Part shown: positions 16,758-25,834 of the stretch, in pieces
Layout: every line of letters starts with the position of its first letter
Numbering within the stretch: the stretch's first letter is position 1
DNA from: Micromonospora profundi
GTDB taxonomy: Bacteria; Actinomycetota; Actinomycetes; Mycobacteriales; Micromonosporaceae
Length of the DNA: 64,000 nt
Reading direction: 5' to 3'
Assembly (NCBI RefSeq): GCF_011927785.1
Contig: NZ_JAATJK010000001.1
Location: 2,666,001 to 2,730,000, forward strand
Notes under the pieces: generated by a model
Database searches by the model: none
The model's input: the letters and a program-made list of their open reading frames with translations, nothing else
Told to the model about the DNA's origin: nothing
Program-made: the position numbers and the translations under genes

Positions 16758-17591
16758 GTGAACCGCGCCGAACTCGCCAGTTTCCTGCGGACCCGACGCG
16801 AGGCGCTCCAGCCCGAGGACGTGGGGCTGCCCCGGGGCCAGCGCCGGCGTACCGGAGGGTTGCGGCGCGAGGAAGTCGCCACGTTGAGCGGTATGTCCAC
16901 CGACTACTACAGTCGGCTGGAGCAGCAGCGGGGTCCGCACCCCTCCGCCCATATGCTCGCCGCGCTGGCCCGGGGCCTGCGGCTCTCCCTGGCCGAGCGG
17001 GACCACCTCTTCCAGCTCGCCGGCCACGCCGTCCCGCACCGGTCGGTCCGGGCCGACCACGTCAACCCGGGGATGATGCGGATCCTCGACCGGTTGCAGG
17101 ACACCCCCGCCCAGGTGGTCAACCACCTCGGCGAGACCCTGGCCCAGACCGCGCCGGCGATCGCGCTGCTCGGTGACGAGACCCGGCACACCGGGCTGGC
17201 GCGCAGCGCGCACCACCGCTGGTTCACCGACCCCCGGGTGCGGCAACGGCACCCGGCGCAGGACCACGAGACGCAGAGCGGCCTCCTCGTGGCGCACCTG
17301 CACGCGGCGTACACCCGGGATGGCCGGGGTTCACGGGCGGCGACGATCGTCGACGACCTGCTGGCCCGGAGCCCGGAATTCACCCGGCGGTGGCAGGAGC
17401 ACCCGGTGCCGGGCGGCTACTGCCCGGCGAAGCGCTTCCTCCACCCGGAGGTCGGGGCACTGGAGCTGCACTGTCAGACCCTGGTGGATCCCGACCAGTC
17501 CCAGACGCTGCTGGTCTTCACGGCCGTGCCCGGGTCGGAGAGCGACGAGAAACTGCGGCTGCTCTCCGTCATCGGCGCCCAGGTCGTCTGA
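16758..17591 (+). CDS. XRE-family regulator with MmyB-like ligand-binding domain
   Basis: The 277-aa protein has an N-terminal HTH (FLRTRREALQPEDVG, RRTGGLRREEVATLSGMSTDYYSRLEQQRG), typical of MmyB-type regulators, and a PAS-like C-terminal domain (~100-277) that in this family binds a fatty-acid or similar ligand. The start is GTG 16758 behind AAGGAGAA. It probably regulates the upstream aldehyde dehydrogenase, by proximity only. It converges on the AraC gene with 45 bp between, where I see no clear hairpin. Confidence 0.9.
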   Translation: MNRAELASFLRTRREALQPEDVGLPRGQRRRTGGLRREEVATLSGMSTDYYSRLEQQRGPHPSAHMLAALARGLRLSLAERDHLFQLAGHAVPHRSVRADHVNPGMMRILDRLQDTPAQVVNHLGETLAQTAPAIALLGDETRHTGLARSAHHRWFTDPRVRQRHPAQDHETQSGLLVAHLHAAYTRDGRGSRAATIVDDLLARSPEFTRRWQEHPVPGGYCPAKRFLHPEVGALELHCQTLVDPDQSQTLLVFTAVPGSESDEKLRLLSVIGAQVV

Positions 17592-17636
17592 CCCCCGGTC
17601 CACGACGCGCCGGACGGTCGCCGTGCGCGCGGCCGT

Positions 17637-18440
17637 TCACCGGGGCGACCCGTACCGGGCCGGGCTGACGCCCAGGTGACGCCGGAAGTGCCGGGTGAGG
17701 TGAGCCTGGTCGAAGAACCCGGTCGCGGCGGCGACCTCGGCCGGCCGCTGCCCCGCGAGGAGCAGCCGACGCGCCAGCTCGACCCGGCGACCGGTCAGGT
17801 ACGAGTGCGGCGGCAGCCCGTGCACGTGGGTGAACGTACGGACCAGGTGGGTCGGGTGGGCGTGCAGCAGCTCGGCGGCCTCCCGCAGGGTGACGCCCTC
17901 GACCGTCCGGGCGTCCAGCAGCTCACGCAGCCGCGTCGCGAGGCTACGCGCCGCCGGCTGCGCGCCGGCCGGAGAGTTCAGCCGTAACCGTTGGCGCAGC
18001 CGGTCCAGGATGAGCGCCAGCCGGCTGTCGGCCTCGAACTCGTCGCCCGGAGCGGCGAGCACCTCGTGCAGGCGGTGGACGCGGTGCCGTAGCTGCGGAT
18101 CGGCGAGGTCCGGACGGTCGACCGCCCGGCCGACCAGCTCGGCGTCGAGCGCCGTGGTGTCGAGGTACAGGACCCGCTTGCGAAAGCCGTCCGGTGTGGC
18201 GGAGCGGCCGTCGTGCGCCACGTACGGCGGGAGCAGGGTGACCGACGTCCGCAGCGCGCCGTGGTGGTGCCGGTCCAGGTCGAAGTGGACCGCGCCGTCG
18301 TCGACGATCAGCAGCGTCCACACGTCGTGGGTGTGCAGCGGGTACGCGTGGTCCACGAAGTGGGCGTGGAAGACCTCGGTGACCCCGGCGACGGCGGGTC
18401 GCCACGCGCTGACGTGGGAGCCTGCCGCCCGGGTGGCCAC
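17637..18440 (-). CDS. AraC-family transcriptional regulator
   Basis: The 267-aa protein has an N-terminal cupin sensor domain (HAHFVDHAYPLHTHDVWTLLIVDDG) and a C-terminal double HTH (VTLREAAELLHAHPTHLVRTFTHVHGLPPHSYLTGRRVELARRLLLAG, then AEVAAATGFFDQAHLTRHFRRHLGVSPARY). The start is GTG 18440. It diverges from the DUF2000 gene 49 bp away, the usual neighbour of this regulator type, and is likely to control it. The longer reading to 18647 overlaps that neighbour antisense and I rejected it. Confidence 0.92.
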   Translation of the reverse strand: MATRAAGSHVSAWRPAVAGVTEVFHAHFVDHAYPLHTHDVWTLLIVDDGAVHFDLDRHHHGALRTSVTLLPPYVAHDGRSATPDGFRKRVLYLDTTALDAELVGRAVDRPDLADPQLRHRVHRLHEVLAAPGDEFEADSRLALILDRLRQRLRLNSPAGAQPAARSLATRLRELLDARTVEGVTLREAAELLHAHPTHLVRTFTHVHGLPPHSYLTGRRVELARRLLLAGQRPAEVAAATGFFDQAHLTRHFRRHLGVSPARYGSPR

Positions 18441-18489
18441 GCTAAGAACGTACAAGACCCGGCGGTGCCGGGCGGGCAGGCTCGACGTC

Positions 18490-18912
18490 ATGACCGAACC
18501 GATCCGCTTTCCCACGAAGATCGCTGTGCTGCTCCGCGACGACCTGGCCGGCTGGCAGCGGCTGAACGTCACCGCCTTCCTGGTCAGCGGCGTCGCGAAC
18601 GCCGAGCCGGAGTTGCTCGGCGAGGGGTACCGCGACGCGGACGACACCCGGTACCTGCCGATGTTCCGTCAGCCCGTGCTGGTCTTCGCCGGTGACCGGG
18701 CCACGCTTACCAGTGCACACTCTCGCGCGCTCACCCGCGGGCTACGCCTGTCGATCTTCACGCACGAGCTCTTCACCACCGGGAACGACCGGGACAACCG
18801 GGCCGCGGTGCAGGCGGTCGGCCGCGAGAAGCTCGACCTGGTGGGGCTGGCCCTGCACGGGCCGCGCACCGTGGTCGACAAGGTGCTCAAGGGCGCGACC
18901 ATGCATCCCTGA
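18490..18912 (+). CDS. DUF2000-family protein
   Basis: The 140-aa protein fits the DUF2000 family (peptidyl-tRNA-hydrolase-2-like fold): KIAVLLRDDLAGWQRLNVTAFLVSG at the start, YLPMFRQPVLVFAGD in the middle, and DLVGLALHGPRTVVDKVLKGATMHP at the end. The biochemical role is unknown. The ATG at 18490 gives the standard N-terminus. Divergence from an AraC regulator suggests induction by that protein's ligand. A very strong hairpin follows 10 bp after the stop. Confidence 0.88.
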   Translation: MTEPIRFPTKIAVLLRDDLAGWQRLNVTAFLVSGVANAEPELLGEGYRDADDTRYLPMFRQPVLVFAGDRATLTSAHSRALTRGLRLSIFTHELFTTGNDRDNRAAVQAVGREKLDLVGLALHGPRTVVDKVLKGATMHP

Positions 18913-18922
18913 CCACACCCCG

Positions 18923-18960
18923 CCGCGGGCCGGCGCCGAGTCCCCGGCGCCGGCCCGCGG
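18923..18960. terminator. Very strong bidirectional terminator hairpin
   Basis: A perfect 16-bp G/C stem (18923-18938 with 18945-18960) has a 6-nt loop. It lies between DUF2000 and the convergent FtsX permease gene. Confidence 0.85.
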
Positions 18961-18967
18961 GGCGGGC

Positions 18968-21499
18968 TCAGCCGTCGGCCCCCAGCGCCACCACCGGGCT
19001 GACCCGCGACGCACGCCGGGCCGGCAGGACCCCGGCCAGCGCGGTCAGCCCGACAAGCGTCACGAACAGCCCGACCAGGGGCAGCACCGGTACGGTCAGC
19101 GGCGCGTTGATCCCCAGGGACTGGACCGCTATCCAGGCGTACGGGACGCCGAGCAGCAGGCCGATAGTCGCACCGATCACCCCGTAGAGTCCGGACTCCA
19201 CTGTCAGCATCGTGCGCAGACCGGCGCGGGACAGGCCGATCGCGCGGAGCAGCCCGGATTCGCGTACCCGTTCGACCACCGAGAGCGCGGTCGTGGAGCC
19301 CACGCCGACGACAGCGATCAGCACGGTCAGGCTGACCAGGCCGACAGCGATCCCGACCAGGGTGCGCACCACCTCGTCGTTGCGGTCCCGCTCGTCGGCG
19401 AGCACCACGAGGCCCACGCTGTCGCTGTCGCCGATCGCTGCCCGCAGCGCCCGTACGCCGGCCGTGCGACCGTCCTCACCGGACCCGGCCGCGTCGGCCA
19501 GCAGACCGGTGTACGCGGTCGGCACGCCGAGCCGGTCCAGATCGGCCGGGTCGATGAGAACACCTGCGTGCAGCGGGCCGTCGCCGGGCAGGACCGCCGC
19601 CACCCGTACGTCGAGTCTGCGCGCCGCGAGGGCGAGGGTGACGGTGTCGCCGGCCCGCAGACCGGAGTCCCGGGCAACCCACTTGTTGAGCACGATCCTG
19701 CCGGGGCCGCGATCGGCGAGACTGCCCTCGGCGACGTCCAGGTCACCGCTTGTCGGCAACCCCGTCAGGTCCAGGTCGGTGGCCGGGTATCCGGACTCGG
19801 TTTCGCCCAGCTTGTCGGTGCCACGCATCAGTGTGACGTCATCGACCTGCCGGTACGGCACCACCCGCGCCAGCGCGCCGCCAGCCGCCTCGGCCCGGGT
19901 CACGACGTCCGCCGGCAGCGCCGCCCCGCCGCCGTTGACCTCGAAGTCTGCGGGCGCCGACAGCGCCATCTCGCGGTCGGCGAGGACCTGCAACGACGCG
20001 CCGCCGATCACCACTCCGGAGATCAGTGTCACGCCGAGCGCTACCACGACGGAGACCGCTGCCGCCCGGCGCGGCGCACCACCGATCCCGCCTACCGCCA
20101 TCCGCCCGAGCGGCCCGAGTTGGCGCAACGGCCAGCCCACCACGGCCAGCACCGGGCGCACCAGCAGCGGCCCGAGGGCCACGAGCGCGAAGAACGCGAA
20201 CGTGCCGGACCCGACAAGCAGGAGCAGTGGCAGAAGCGGGTCGTACGTCGTCTGCTCCGGCTTCGGCAACTGGCTGATCGTCGCGACGGCTGCCACTACC
20301 GCACCGACGGCCAGGAGCAGCCCGAGCACCAGGCGCAGGACGCCGATACCGCGCCGGCCGGCGGTGGTGCTCGCCGCCCGCAGCGCCTCCAGCGGGGAGA
20401 CACGGGCGGCCGACAGCGCCGGCGCCAGGACGGCAAGGACTGTGAGCAGGACGGCGCCGAGCACCACCGCGGCAGCAGCCACCAGTGGTGGGGGCGGCGA
20501 CGAGACGTCGTGGCCGGCGGAGCGCAGGATCGCCGGCACCGCGTACCCGAGGGCGAGGGCACTGCCGACTCCGACGACGCCGGCGACGAACCCGGTCAGG
20601 GCTCCCTCGGCGGTCATCGCCCTGACCAGGGTGCCTCGACTCGCGCCGACAGCGCGTAGCAGCGCGAGCTGCCGCATCCGCTGGGCGAAGACGATGCGGA
20701 AGGTGGAGGTGACCACAAGCGCTGCCGCGACGACGGCGATCGCGACGAACACGCCGACCAGGATGAAGATCGTCGCAACCTCGTCGACCGCCGCGTTGAC
20801 CTCCGCCTGGCGTACCTCGTCGCCGGTGCGGATCGGCTGGCCGGGGACCGCCGCGGTCACCCGCTGGTGGACGGCCTCGGTCGACTCCCCGGGAGCGACC
20901 CGCACGTCGACGCGGTCCACCGCGCTCAGGCGTCCCCACGAGGTCACGGCGCCCTCCGGGGCGTACGCGTCGTAGCCGGAGTCGGCGTTGGTGTCCACGA
21001 TGCCGGTCACGACGAGGCGGGCGGGCGCGGTGAGTTCGCCGCCCTCGCCACTGACGGTGCTGCCGACGGAGAGCCCGGCCCGCTGGGCGGTACGGGGGGT
21101 GATCGCGATCTCGCCGGGCTGGTCCGGGTAGCTGCCCTCGACGACTGTGACGATGCTCAGCGGGCCGCCGCCCGGGTCGGCCTGGAGGTTGAGGTACGCC
21201 TTGTCGACGGCCACCCCGATCGACACCCGGCCCACCGCCTCGGCAACACCGGGCACGGCGCGGATCCGCGTCAGGTCCGCGACGGTGGGTGGAGTCTGGT
21301 TCACGCTGCCGATCACCAGGTCGGTGACGGCCGGGGTACCGCTCAGGTTGTCCCGCACTGTCCGTTCGCTGATCCCCTGCACCAGCACGGTGCCGAAGAC
21401 GACGAACGACGCGACAAGGATCGCCAGGCCGGTCAGGATCAGCCGGCCGGGCCGCCGGGCGGCGGCGCTCGTCTGGGTACGCAGCACTGTCGCCCTCAT
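18968..21499 (-). CDS. FtsX/MacB-type ABC transporter permease
   Basis: The 843-aa membrane protein has two FtsX-like halves. TM1 is at ~18-40, followed by a large extracytoplasmic domain and three TMs (FVAIAVVAAALVVTSTF, GVGSALALGYAVPAIL, VLLTVLAVLAPALSAARVSPLEALRAAST); the same pattern repeats in the second half, ending in LPLVGLFVTLVGLTALAGVLPARRASRVSPVVAL. The SPLEALR/SPVVAL ends are typical coupling helices. With the ATPase gene, whose stop overlaps this ATG by 4 nt, it forms an exporter or lipoprotein/peptide-release machine. The substrate is unknown. Confidence 0.9.
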   Translation of the reverse strand: MRATVLRTQTSAAARRPGRLILTGLAILVASFVVFGTVLVQGISERTVRDNLSGTPAVTDLVIGSVNQTPPTVADLTRIRAVPGVAEAVGRVSIGVAVDKAYLNLQADPGGGPLSIVTVVEGSYPDQPGEIAITPRTAQRAGLSVGSTVSGEGGELTAPARLVVTGIVDTNADSGYDAYAPEGAVTSWGRLSAVDRVDVRVAPGESTEAVHQRVTAAVPGQPIRTGDEVRQAEVNAAVDEVATIFILVGVFVAIAVVAAALVVTSTFRIVFAQRMRQLALLRAVGASRGTLVRAMTAEGALTGFVAGVVGVGSALALGYAVPAILRSAGHDVSSPPPPLVAAAAVVLGAVLLTVLAVLAPALSAARVSPLEALRAASTTAGRRGIGVLRLVLGLLLAVGAVVAAVATISQLPKPEQTTYDPLLPLLLLVGSGTFAFFALVALGPLLVRPVLAVVGWPLRQLGPLGRMAVGGIGGAPRRAAAVSVVVALGVTLISGVVIGGASLQVLADREMALSAPADFEVNGGGAALPADVVTRAEAAGGALARVVPYRQVDDVTLMRGTDKLGETESGYPATDLDLTGLPTSGDLDVAEGSLADRGPGRIVLNKWVARDSGLRAGDTVTLALAARRLDVRVAAVLPGDGPLHAGVLIDPADLDRLGVPTAYTGLLADAAGSGEDGRTAGVRALRAAIGDSDSVGLVVLADERDRNDEVVRTLVGIAVGLVSLTVLIAVVGVGSTTALSVVERVRESGLLRAIGLSRAGLRTMLTVESGLYGVIGATIGLLLGVPYAWIAVQSLGINAPLTVPVLPLVGLFVTLVGLTALAGVLPARRASRVSPVVALGADG

Positions 21500-22254
21500 G
21501 CGCGGGCCGCCAGATCACGCAGCGCGTCGGTGACCGAGTCGTGGTTCGGCTTGTCGATCTCACCGGCGAGCCGGCCGTCGGCGAGCAGCACCACCCGGTC
21601 CGCGTACGCGGCGGCGACCGGGTCGTGCGTGACCATCACGACTGTCTGTCCGAGGTCGCGGACGGAGTCACGCAGGACGGCGAGCACCTCCGCTCCGGAT
21701 CGGGAGTCGAGGTTGCCGGTCGGCTCGTCGGCGAACACCACCTCGGGGCGTGCGACGAGTGCACGGGCCAGTGCCACCCGCTGCTGCTGGCCGCCGGACA
21801 GTTCGCTGGGTCGGTGGCCGAGCCTGTCGCCAAGACCCAACACCCCCACCAGGTGCGCGAAGAGCTGACGGTCGGGCTCCCGGCCGGCGAGGTCCAGAGG
21901 GAGGGTGATGTTCTGCGCGGCAGTGAGCTGCGGCAGCAGGTTGAACGCCTGGAAGACGAACCCGATCCGGTCGCGGCGTACCCGGGTCAGCGTACGGTCG
22001 GACTGCCTGGTGAGGTCGGTGCCGCCGAGCAGGACCCGGCCGGAGGTTGCCGTGTCCAGGCCGGCGAGGCAGTGCATGAGCGTCGACTTGCCGGACCCGG
22101 ACGCGCCCATGATCGCGGTGAACTCGGCCCGGCCGAAGCCCACTGACACCCCGTCCAGGGCGCGGACGGCGGTGTCGCCGCTGCCGTACACCTTCACCAG
22201 GTTGACGGCGGCGACCGCGGCGTGGCTGGTCTCCGGTAGGGCGTGGGTTGTCAT
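21496..22254 (-). CDS. LolD/MacB-type ABC transporter ATP-binding protein
   Basis: The 252-aa ATPase has Walker A GASGSGKST, signature LSGGQQQR and Walker B VVFADEPTGN followed by the H-loop VTHD. The DEPTGNLDSRSG text is characteristic of the LolD/MacB/FtsE subfamily that powers FtsX-type permeases. A GGAGGAAC ribosome site precedes ATG 22254. It is divergent from the sensor kinase gene, which suggests that the two-component system controls this exporter. Confidence 0.93.
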   Translation of the reverse strand: MTTHALPETSHAAVAAVNLVKVYGSGDTAVRALDGVSVGFGRAEFTAIMGASGSGKSTLMHCLAGLDTATSGRVLLGGTDLTRQSDRTLTRVRRDRIGFVFQAFNLLPQLTAAQNITLPLDLAGREPDRQLFAHLVGVLGLGDRLGHRPSELSGGQQQRVALARALVARPEVVFADEPTGNLDSRSGAEVLAVLRDSVRDLGQTVVMVTHDPVAAAYADRVVLLADGRLAGEIDKPNHDSVTDALRDLAARA

Positions 22255-22386
22255 CGTTCCTCCAGTGGCTGCAATGTGACACCGGAAGCGTCGCCGTCAC
22301 GGGCGGGTGGGCGCATCGGCCCGCAGCCGGGTATCGGCGGCGTCGGGTCTACCTTTCGGCTGATCTGTCATCTCCTTCCGACTGGC

Positions 22387-22392
22387 TACGCT
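22387..22392 (+). promoter_or_regulatory. Putative -10 box of the sensor kinase gene
   Basis: TACGCT ends 8 nt before ATG 22401, with no ribosome site between, compatible with a leaderless transcript. The -35 is unclear. Confidence 0.3.
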
Positions 22393-22400
22393 GGGTCATC

Positions 22401-23600
22401 ATGAGCGCCCCGGATCTTCGACGTTTGTGGGTACGCCTGGCCCAAGCCACCGGGCTCCTGGTCTTCGGGCTGCTCGCTCTCTTCGACCTCACGGCCACCA
22501 TGTCGGATGCCTTCGGAGCGGCCGCTCTCCTCGTCATGCTGGTGCCGACGGGGTTGGCGGTCGCGACGGTGCCGCTCTGGCTTCCGGTGCACCGGCTGGG
22601 CTCCCGCCGGTTGCCGCTGGCCGCCCTGGCAGTCGCCGCCGCCTCACTGGCAGTGACCGCAGGGGGTGTGGTCCTCACCGGCGGTGGCGTCCTGTTTCCC
22701 CGCACCTGGGGGCTGGCCGAGTCGGCCGGGCTGATCGGTGTGGTCTTCGTGGTGAGCCGCTGGGGCGCGCCCCGGTTCGCCGTGTGGGCGGCGGTGGCCG
22801 CCGGGCTCGCCGTCGCGGCGATGCCACTGCGTGCCGGCACCGACAACCTGCTCGTGATCTTCGGACTGCTCCAGGCGCTCGCGGCGGTCGGTGCCGCCGG
22901 GGTGGGACTCTATCTACGGGTGATCGCCGCCGGTCGGGCCCGGGCGATCGCCCTGGTCAGGGCCGAACAGCGTGCGGAGTTCGCCCGTGACCTGCACGAC
23001 TTCATCGCCCACCACGTGACAGGCATCGTGGTGCAGGCGCAGGGTGCGCGGTTCGTCGCCGAGCAGGACCCGCGTCGGGTGATCGTCGCCCTGGAGCAGA
23101 TCGAGCAGGCCGGTGCCGAGACGATGGCCTCGATGCGGAGGATGGTGGGGATCCTGCGCAACCCGGACGCACCGCCGGACGCACCGCTGGCCCCGCTGGC
23201 CGGCGTGACCGACCTGGCGCCTCTGCTGTCCGGTTTCAACGGCACGGCGAGCGCGCCGGCACGGCTACACGTCGACGGGGACCTGGAGGGACTGCCGGTG
23301 GAGGTGTCGACATCGGCGTACCGGGTGGTGATGGAGGGGCTGACAAACACCCGCCAACACGCCCCGGACGCGCGATCGGTGGACGTGTCGGTGCGCCGTA
23401 CACCGGACTGGTTGCTGGTCCGGGTGGCCGACGACGGCGCGACCCCACGCACCGCGCCGGCCCGTGGGCACGGCTTCGGGCTGCTCGGCCTCACCGAGCG
23501 GGTACGCGCCCTCGGCGGCACGATCACCGCCGGGCCCGGTGTCGCCGGTGGCTGGGTGCTCGACGCCGCGTTCCCGCTGCGCCCGGCGGTGACCAGGTGA
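22401..23600 (+). CDS. NarL/DesK-type sensor histidine kinase
   Basis: The 399-aa kinase has about five or six hydrophobic segments in the first ~185 residues, a HisKA_3 dimerisation helix with the phospho-acceptor His in RDLHDFIAHHVTGIVVQAQ (~200), and a HATPase domain (VVMEGLTNTRQHAPDARSV, VRVADDGA, GHGFGLLGLTERV). The membrane part suggests that it senses an envelope signal. Its stop overlaps the response regulator start by 4 nt. ATG 22401 is chosen; the extension from 22248 crosses the intergenic region. Confidence 0.92.
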   Translation: MSAPDLRRLWVRLAQATGLLVFGLLALFDLTATMSDAFGAAALLVMLVPTGLAVATVPLWLPVHRLGSRRLPLAALAVAAASLAVTAGGVVLTGGGVLFPRTWGLAESAGLIGVVFVVSRWGAPRFAVWAAVAAGLAVAAMPLRAGTDNLLVIFGLLQALAAVGAAGVGLYLRVIAAGRARAIALVRAEQRAEFARDLHDFIAHHVTGIVVQAQGARFVAEQDPRRVIVALEQIEQAGAETMASMRRMVGILRNPDAPPDAPLAPLAGVTDLAPLLSGFNGTASAPARLHVDGDLEGLPVEVSTSAYRVVMEGLTNTRQHAPDARSVDVSVRRTPDWLLVRVADDGATPRTAPARGHGFGLLGLTERVRALGGTITAGPGVAGGWVLDAAFPLRPAVTR

Positions 23601-24235
23601 TCCGCGTGCTCATCGCCGACGACCAGGCGATGGTGCGGACCGGCTTCGGCATGATCATCGGGGCGCAGTCGGACATGGCTGTGGTCGGCGAGGCCGCCGA
23701 CGGGGTCGAGGCTGTCGAGTTGGCCCGACGGCTGCGCCCGGACGTGGTGCTGCTGGACATCCGGATGCCCCGCCTCGACGGCCTCGAAGCCCTGCGGCTG
23801 CTCGCCGGGCCGGGCGTCGCCGATCCGATCCGGGTCGTCGTGGTGACGACCTTCGACCTCGACGAGTACGTGCACACAGCGCTCTCCAACGGCGCCTGCG
23901 GCTTCCTGCTCAAGGACTCCGGCCCGGCGCTGCTCGTGGAGGCGGTCCGCGCGGCGGTGTCCGGTGACGCGCTGATCAGCCCGTCCATCACGGTACGTCT
24001 GCTGGAGCACCTCAGCCCGCCCGCGTTCCCGCACGACGACGCCGGGCTGTCACCTCGGGAACTCGACGTCGTGAAACTCGTCGCCCGAGGCCTGACGAAC
24101 GCCGAGATCGCCGCACAGCTCTTCATCGCCGTCGGCACTGTCAAGACCCACCTGGCGAGCGTCCAGATGAAACTCCCGGCCCGCAACCGGGTCGAGATCG
24201 CCGCCTGGGCCTGGGAGCGCCGCCTCGTCAGCTGA
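23597..24235 (+). CDS. NarL/FixJ-type response regulator
   Basis: The 212-aa regulator has an acidic pair in [13 protein letters not shown], phospho-acceptor Asp in [13 protein letters not shown] and conserved Lys in LLKDSG, followed by a LuxR-type HTH ([43 protein letters not shown]). GTG 23597 overlaps the kinase stop as GTGA. It most likely acts on the divergent ABC exporter operon. Confidence 0.93.
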   Translation: MIRVLIADDQAMVRTGFGMIIGAQSDMAVVGEAADGVEAVELARRLRPDVVLLDIRMPRLDGLEALRLLAGPGVADPIRVVVVTTFDLDEYVHTALSNGACGFLLKDSGPALLVEAVRAAVSGDALISPSITVRLLEHLSPPAFPHDDAGLSPRELDVVKLVARGLTNAEIAAQLFIAVGTVKTHLASVQMKLPARNRVEIAAWAWERRLVS

Positions 24236-24342
24236 GGACCTTGACCGCCGAGCGTGCCGGGACCATCGGATCCGACGCGCGTCGGCGGATGAGTGGCGCT
24301 CGGCTCTGGCGCGGTCGACGACATCTTGGGACGCTAGCGATC

Positions 24343-25746
24343 GTGTATGACTACGACCTGTTGGTGCTGGGTTCCGGACCCAGCGGTCAGAAGGCCGCGA
24401 TCGCCGCCGCCAAGCTCGGCAGGCGGGTCGGCATCGTGGACCGCCGCGACATGATCGGTGGGGTGTGCATCAACACCGGCACCGTGCCGTCCAAGACACT
24501 GCGCGAGGCCGTGCTCTATCTGACCGGCCTGAGCCAGCGGGATCTCTACGGCAGCAGCTACCGGGTCAAGGAGGAGATCACGGTAAGCGACCTGGCCGCC
24601 CGGACCCAGCACGTGATCACCAGGCAGACCGACGTCATCCGCAACCAGCTCGCCCGCAACCGCGTCGCGATGATCACCGGAACGGGGCGTTTCGCGGACG
24701 CCCACTCCATCTGGGTGGACGCCGGGTCGGGCCGCGAGTCCAAGGTGACCTTCGACAAGGCCATCATCGCCGCGGGCACCCGCCCGGCCCGCCCGGACAG
24801 CGTCGACTTCGACGACCGCACCATCGTGGACTCCGACGGCGTCATCAACCTCCAGGCCGTACCCCGCAGCATGGTGGTGGTCGGCGCCGGCGTGATCGGC
24901 ATGGAGTACGCGTCGATGTTCGCCGCGCTCGGCACGAAGGTGACAGTCGTGGAGCGCCGCGACCGGATGCTCGACTTCTGCGACGAGGAGGTCGTCGAGT
25001 CGCTCAAATACCACCTGCGGGACCTGTCCGTGGCGTTCCGCTTCGGCGAGGAGGTCGCCGCTGTGGAAAAGCACCAGACGGCCGCGCTGTGCATCCTCAA
25101 GAGCGGCAAGAAGATCGTCGCCGACACGGTGATGTACTCGGCCGGCCGGCAGGGCCAGACCGACGACCTGGCCCTGGAGGCGGCCGGCTTGGAGGCGGAC
25201 CGACGCGGCCGGATCGCTGTCGACGCCAACTACCGCACCCCCGTCGACAACATCTACGCGGTCGGCGACGTGATCGGCTTCCCGGCGCTTGCGTCCACCT
25301 CGATGGAGCAGGGCCGGCTGGCCGCGCAGCACGCCTGCGGCGAGCCGATCCGTGAGATGCACGGCCTGCAACCCATCGGCATCTACACCATCCCCGAGAT
25401 CAGCTTCGTCGGGCAGACCGAGGCGCAGCTCACCGACGCCTCGACGCCGTTCGAGGTGGGCATCGCCCGCTACCGCGAGCTGGCCCGGGGCCAGATCGTC
25501 GGTGACTCGTACGGGATGTTGAAGCTGCTCGTCTCCCCCGACGACGGACGGCTGCTCGGGGTGCACGTGTTCGGCACCGCCGCCACCGAGATCGTCCACA
25601 TCGGGCAGGCCGTGATCGGGTGCGGTGGCACTATCGACTACCTGGTGGACGCGGTGTTCAACTATCCCACCTTGGCCGAGGCGTACAAGGTGGCCGCTCT
25701 GGACGCGTCCAACAAGATCCGCAACATCACCCGTATCGACGGCTAG
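24343..25746 (+). CDS. sthA: Soluble pyridine nucleotide transhydrogenase
   Basis: The 467-aa flavoprotein has an FAD-binding [18 protein letters not shown] motif, an NAD-binding [26 protein letters not shown] motif, and a C-terminal dimerisation domain ([17 protein letters not shown]). The active-site segment reads [18 protein letters not shown], with a single cysteine. Thus the CxxxxC redox disulfide of glutathione or lipoamide reductases is absent, as expected for SthA. It equilibrates NADPH and NADH. The start is GTG 24343, with TAGCGA just upstream and no ribosome site. Its length matches the family. Confidence 0.92.
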   Translation: MYDYDLLVLGSGPSGQKAAIAAAKLGRRVGIVDRRDMIGGVCINTGTVPSKTLREAVLYLTGLSQRDLYGSSYRVKEEITVSDLAARTQHVITRQTDVIRNQLARNRVAMITGTGRFADAHSIWVDAGSGRESKVTFDKAIIAAGTRPARPDSVDFDDRTIVDSDGVINLQAVPRSMVVVGAGVIGMEYASMFAALGTKVTVVERRDRMLDFCDEEVVESLKYHLRDLSVAFRFGEEVAAVEKHQTAALCILKSGKKIVADTVMYSAGRQGQTDDLALEAAGLEADRRGRIAVDANYRTPVDNIYAVGDVIGFPALASTSMEQGRLAAQHACGEPIREMHGLQPIGIYTIPEISFVGQTEAQLTDASTPFEVGIARYRELARGQIVGDSYGMLKLLVSPDDGRLLGVHVFGTAATEIVHIGQAVIGCGGTIDYLVDAVFNYPTLAEAYKVAALDASNKIRNITRIDG

Positions 25747-25834
25747 TTTCCACCTTCGACCTGGCCTGCGGACCATCCCCGATCACCCGTTGGCGGGATG
25801 CCCCGACGGCTGTCCCCGATGCCAGAATTTCCCC

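Noticed and set aside
18692..20659. 655-aa plus-strand open frame
   Set aside because: It is antisense to the FtsX permease, low-complexity Gln/Arg/Gly text, no motif.
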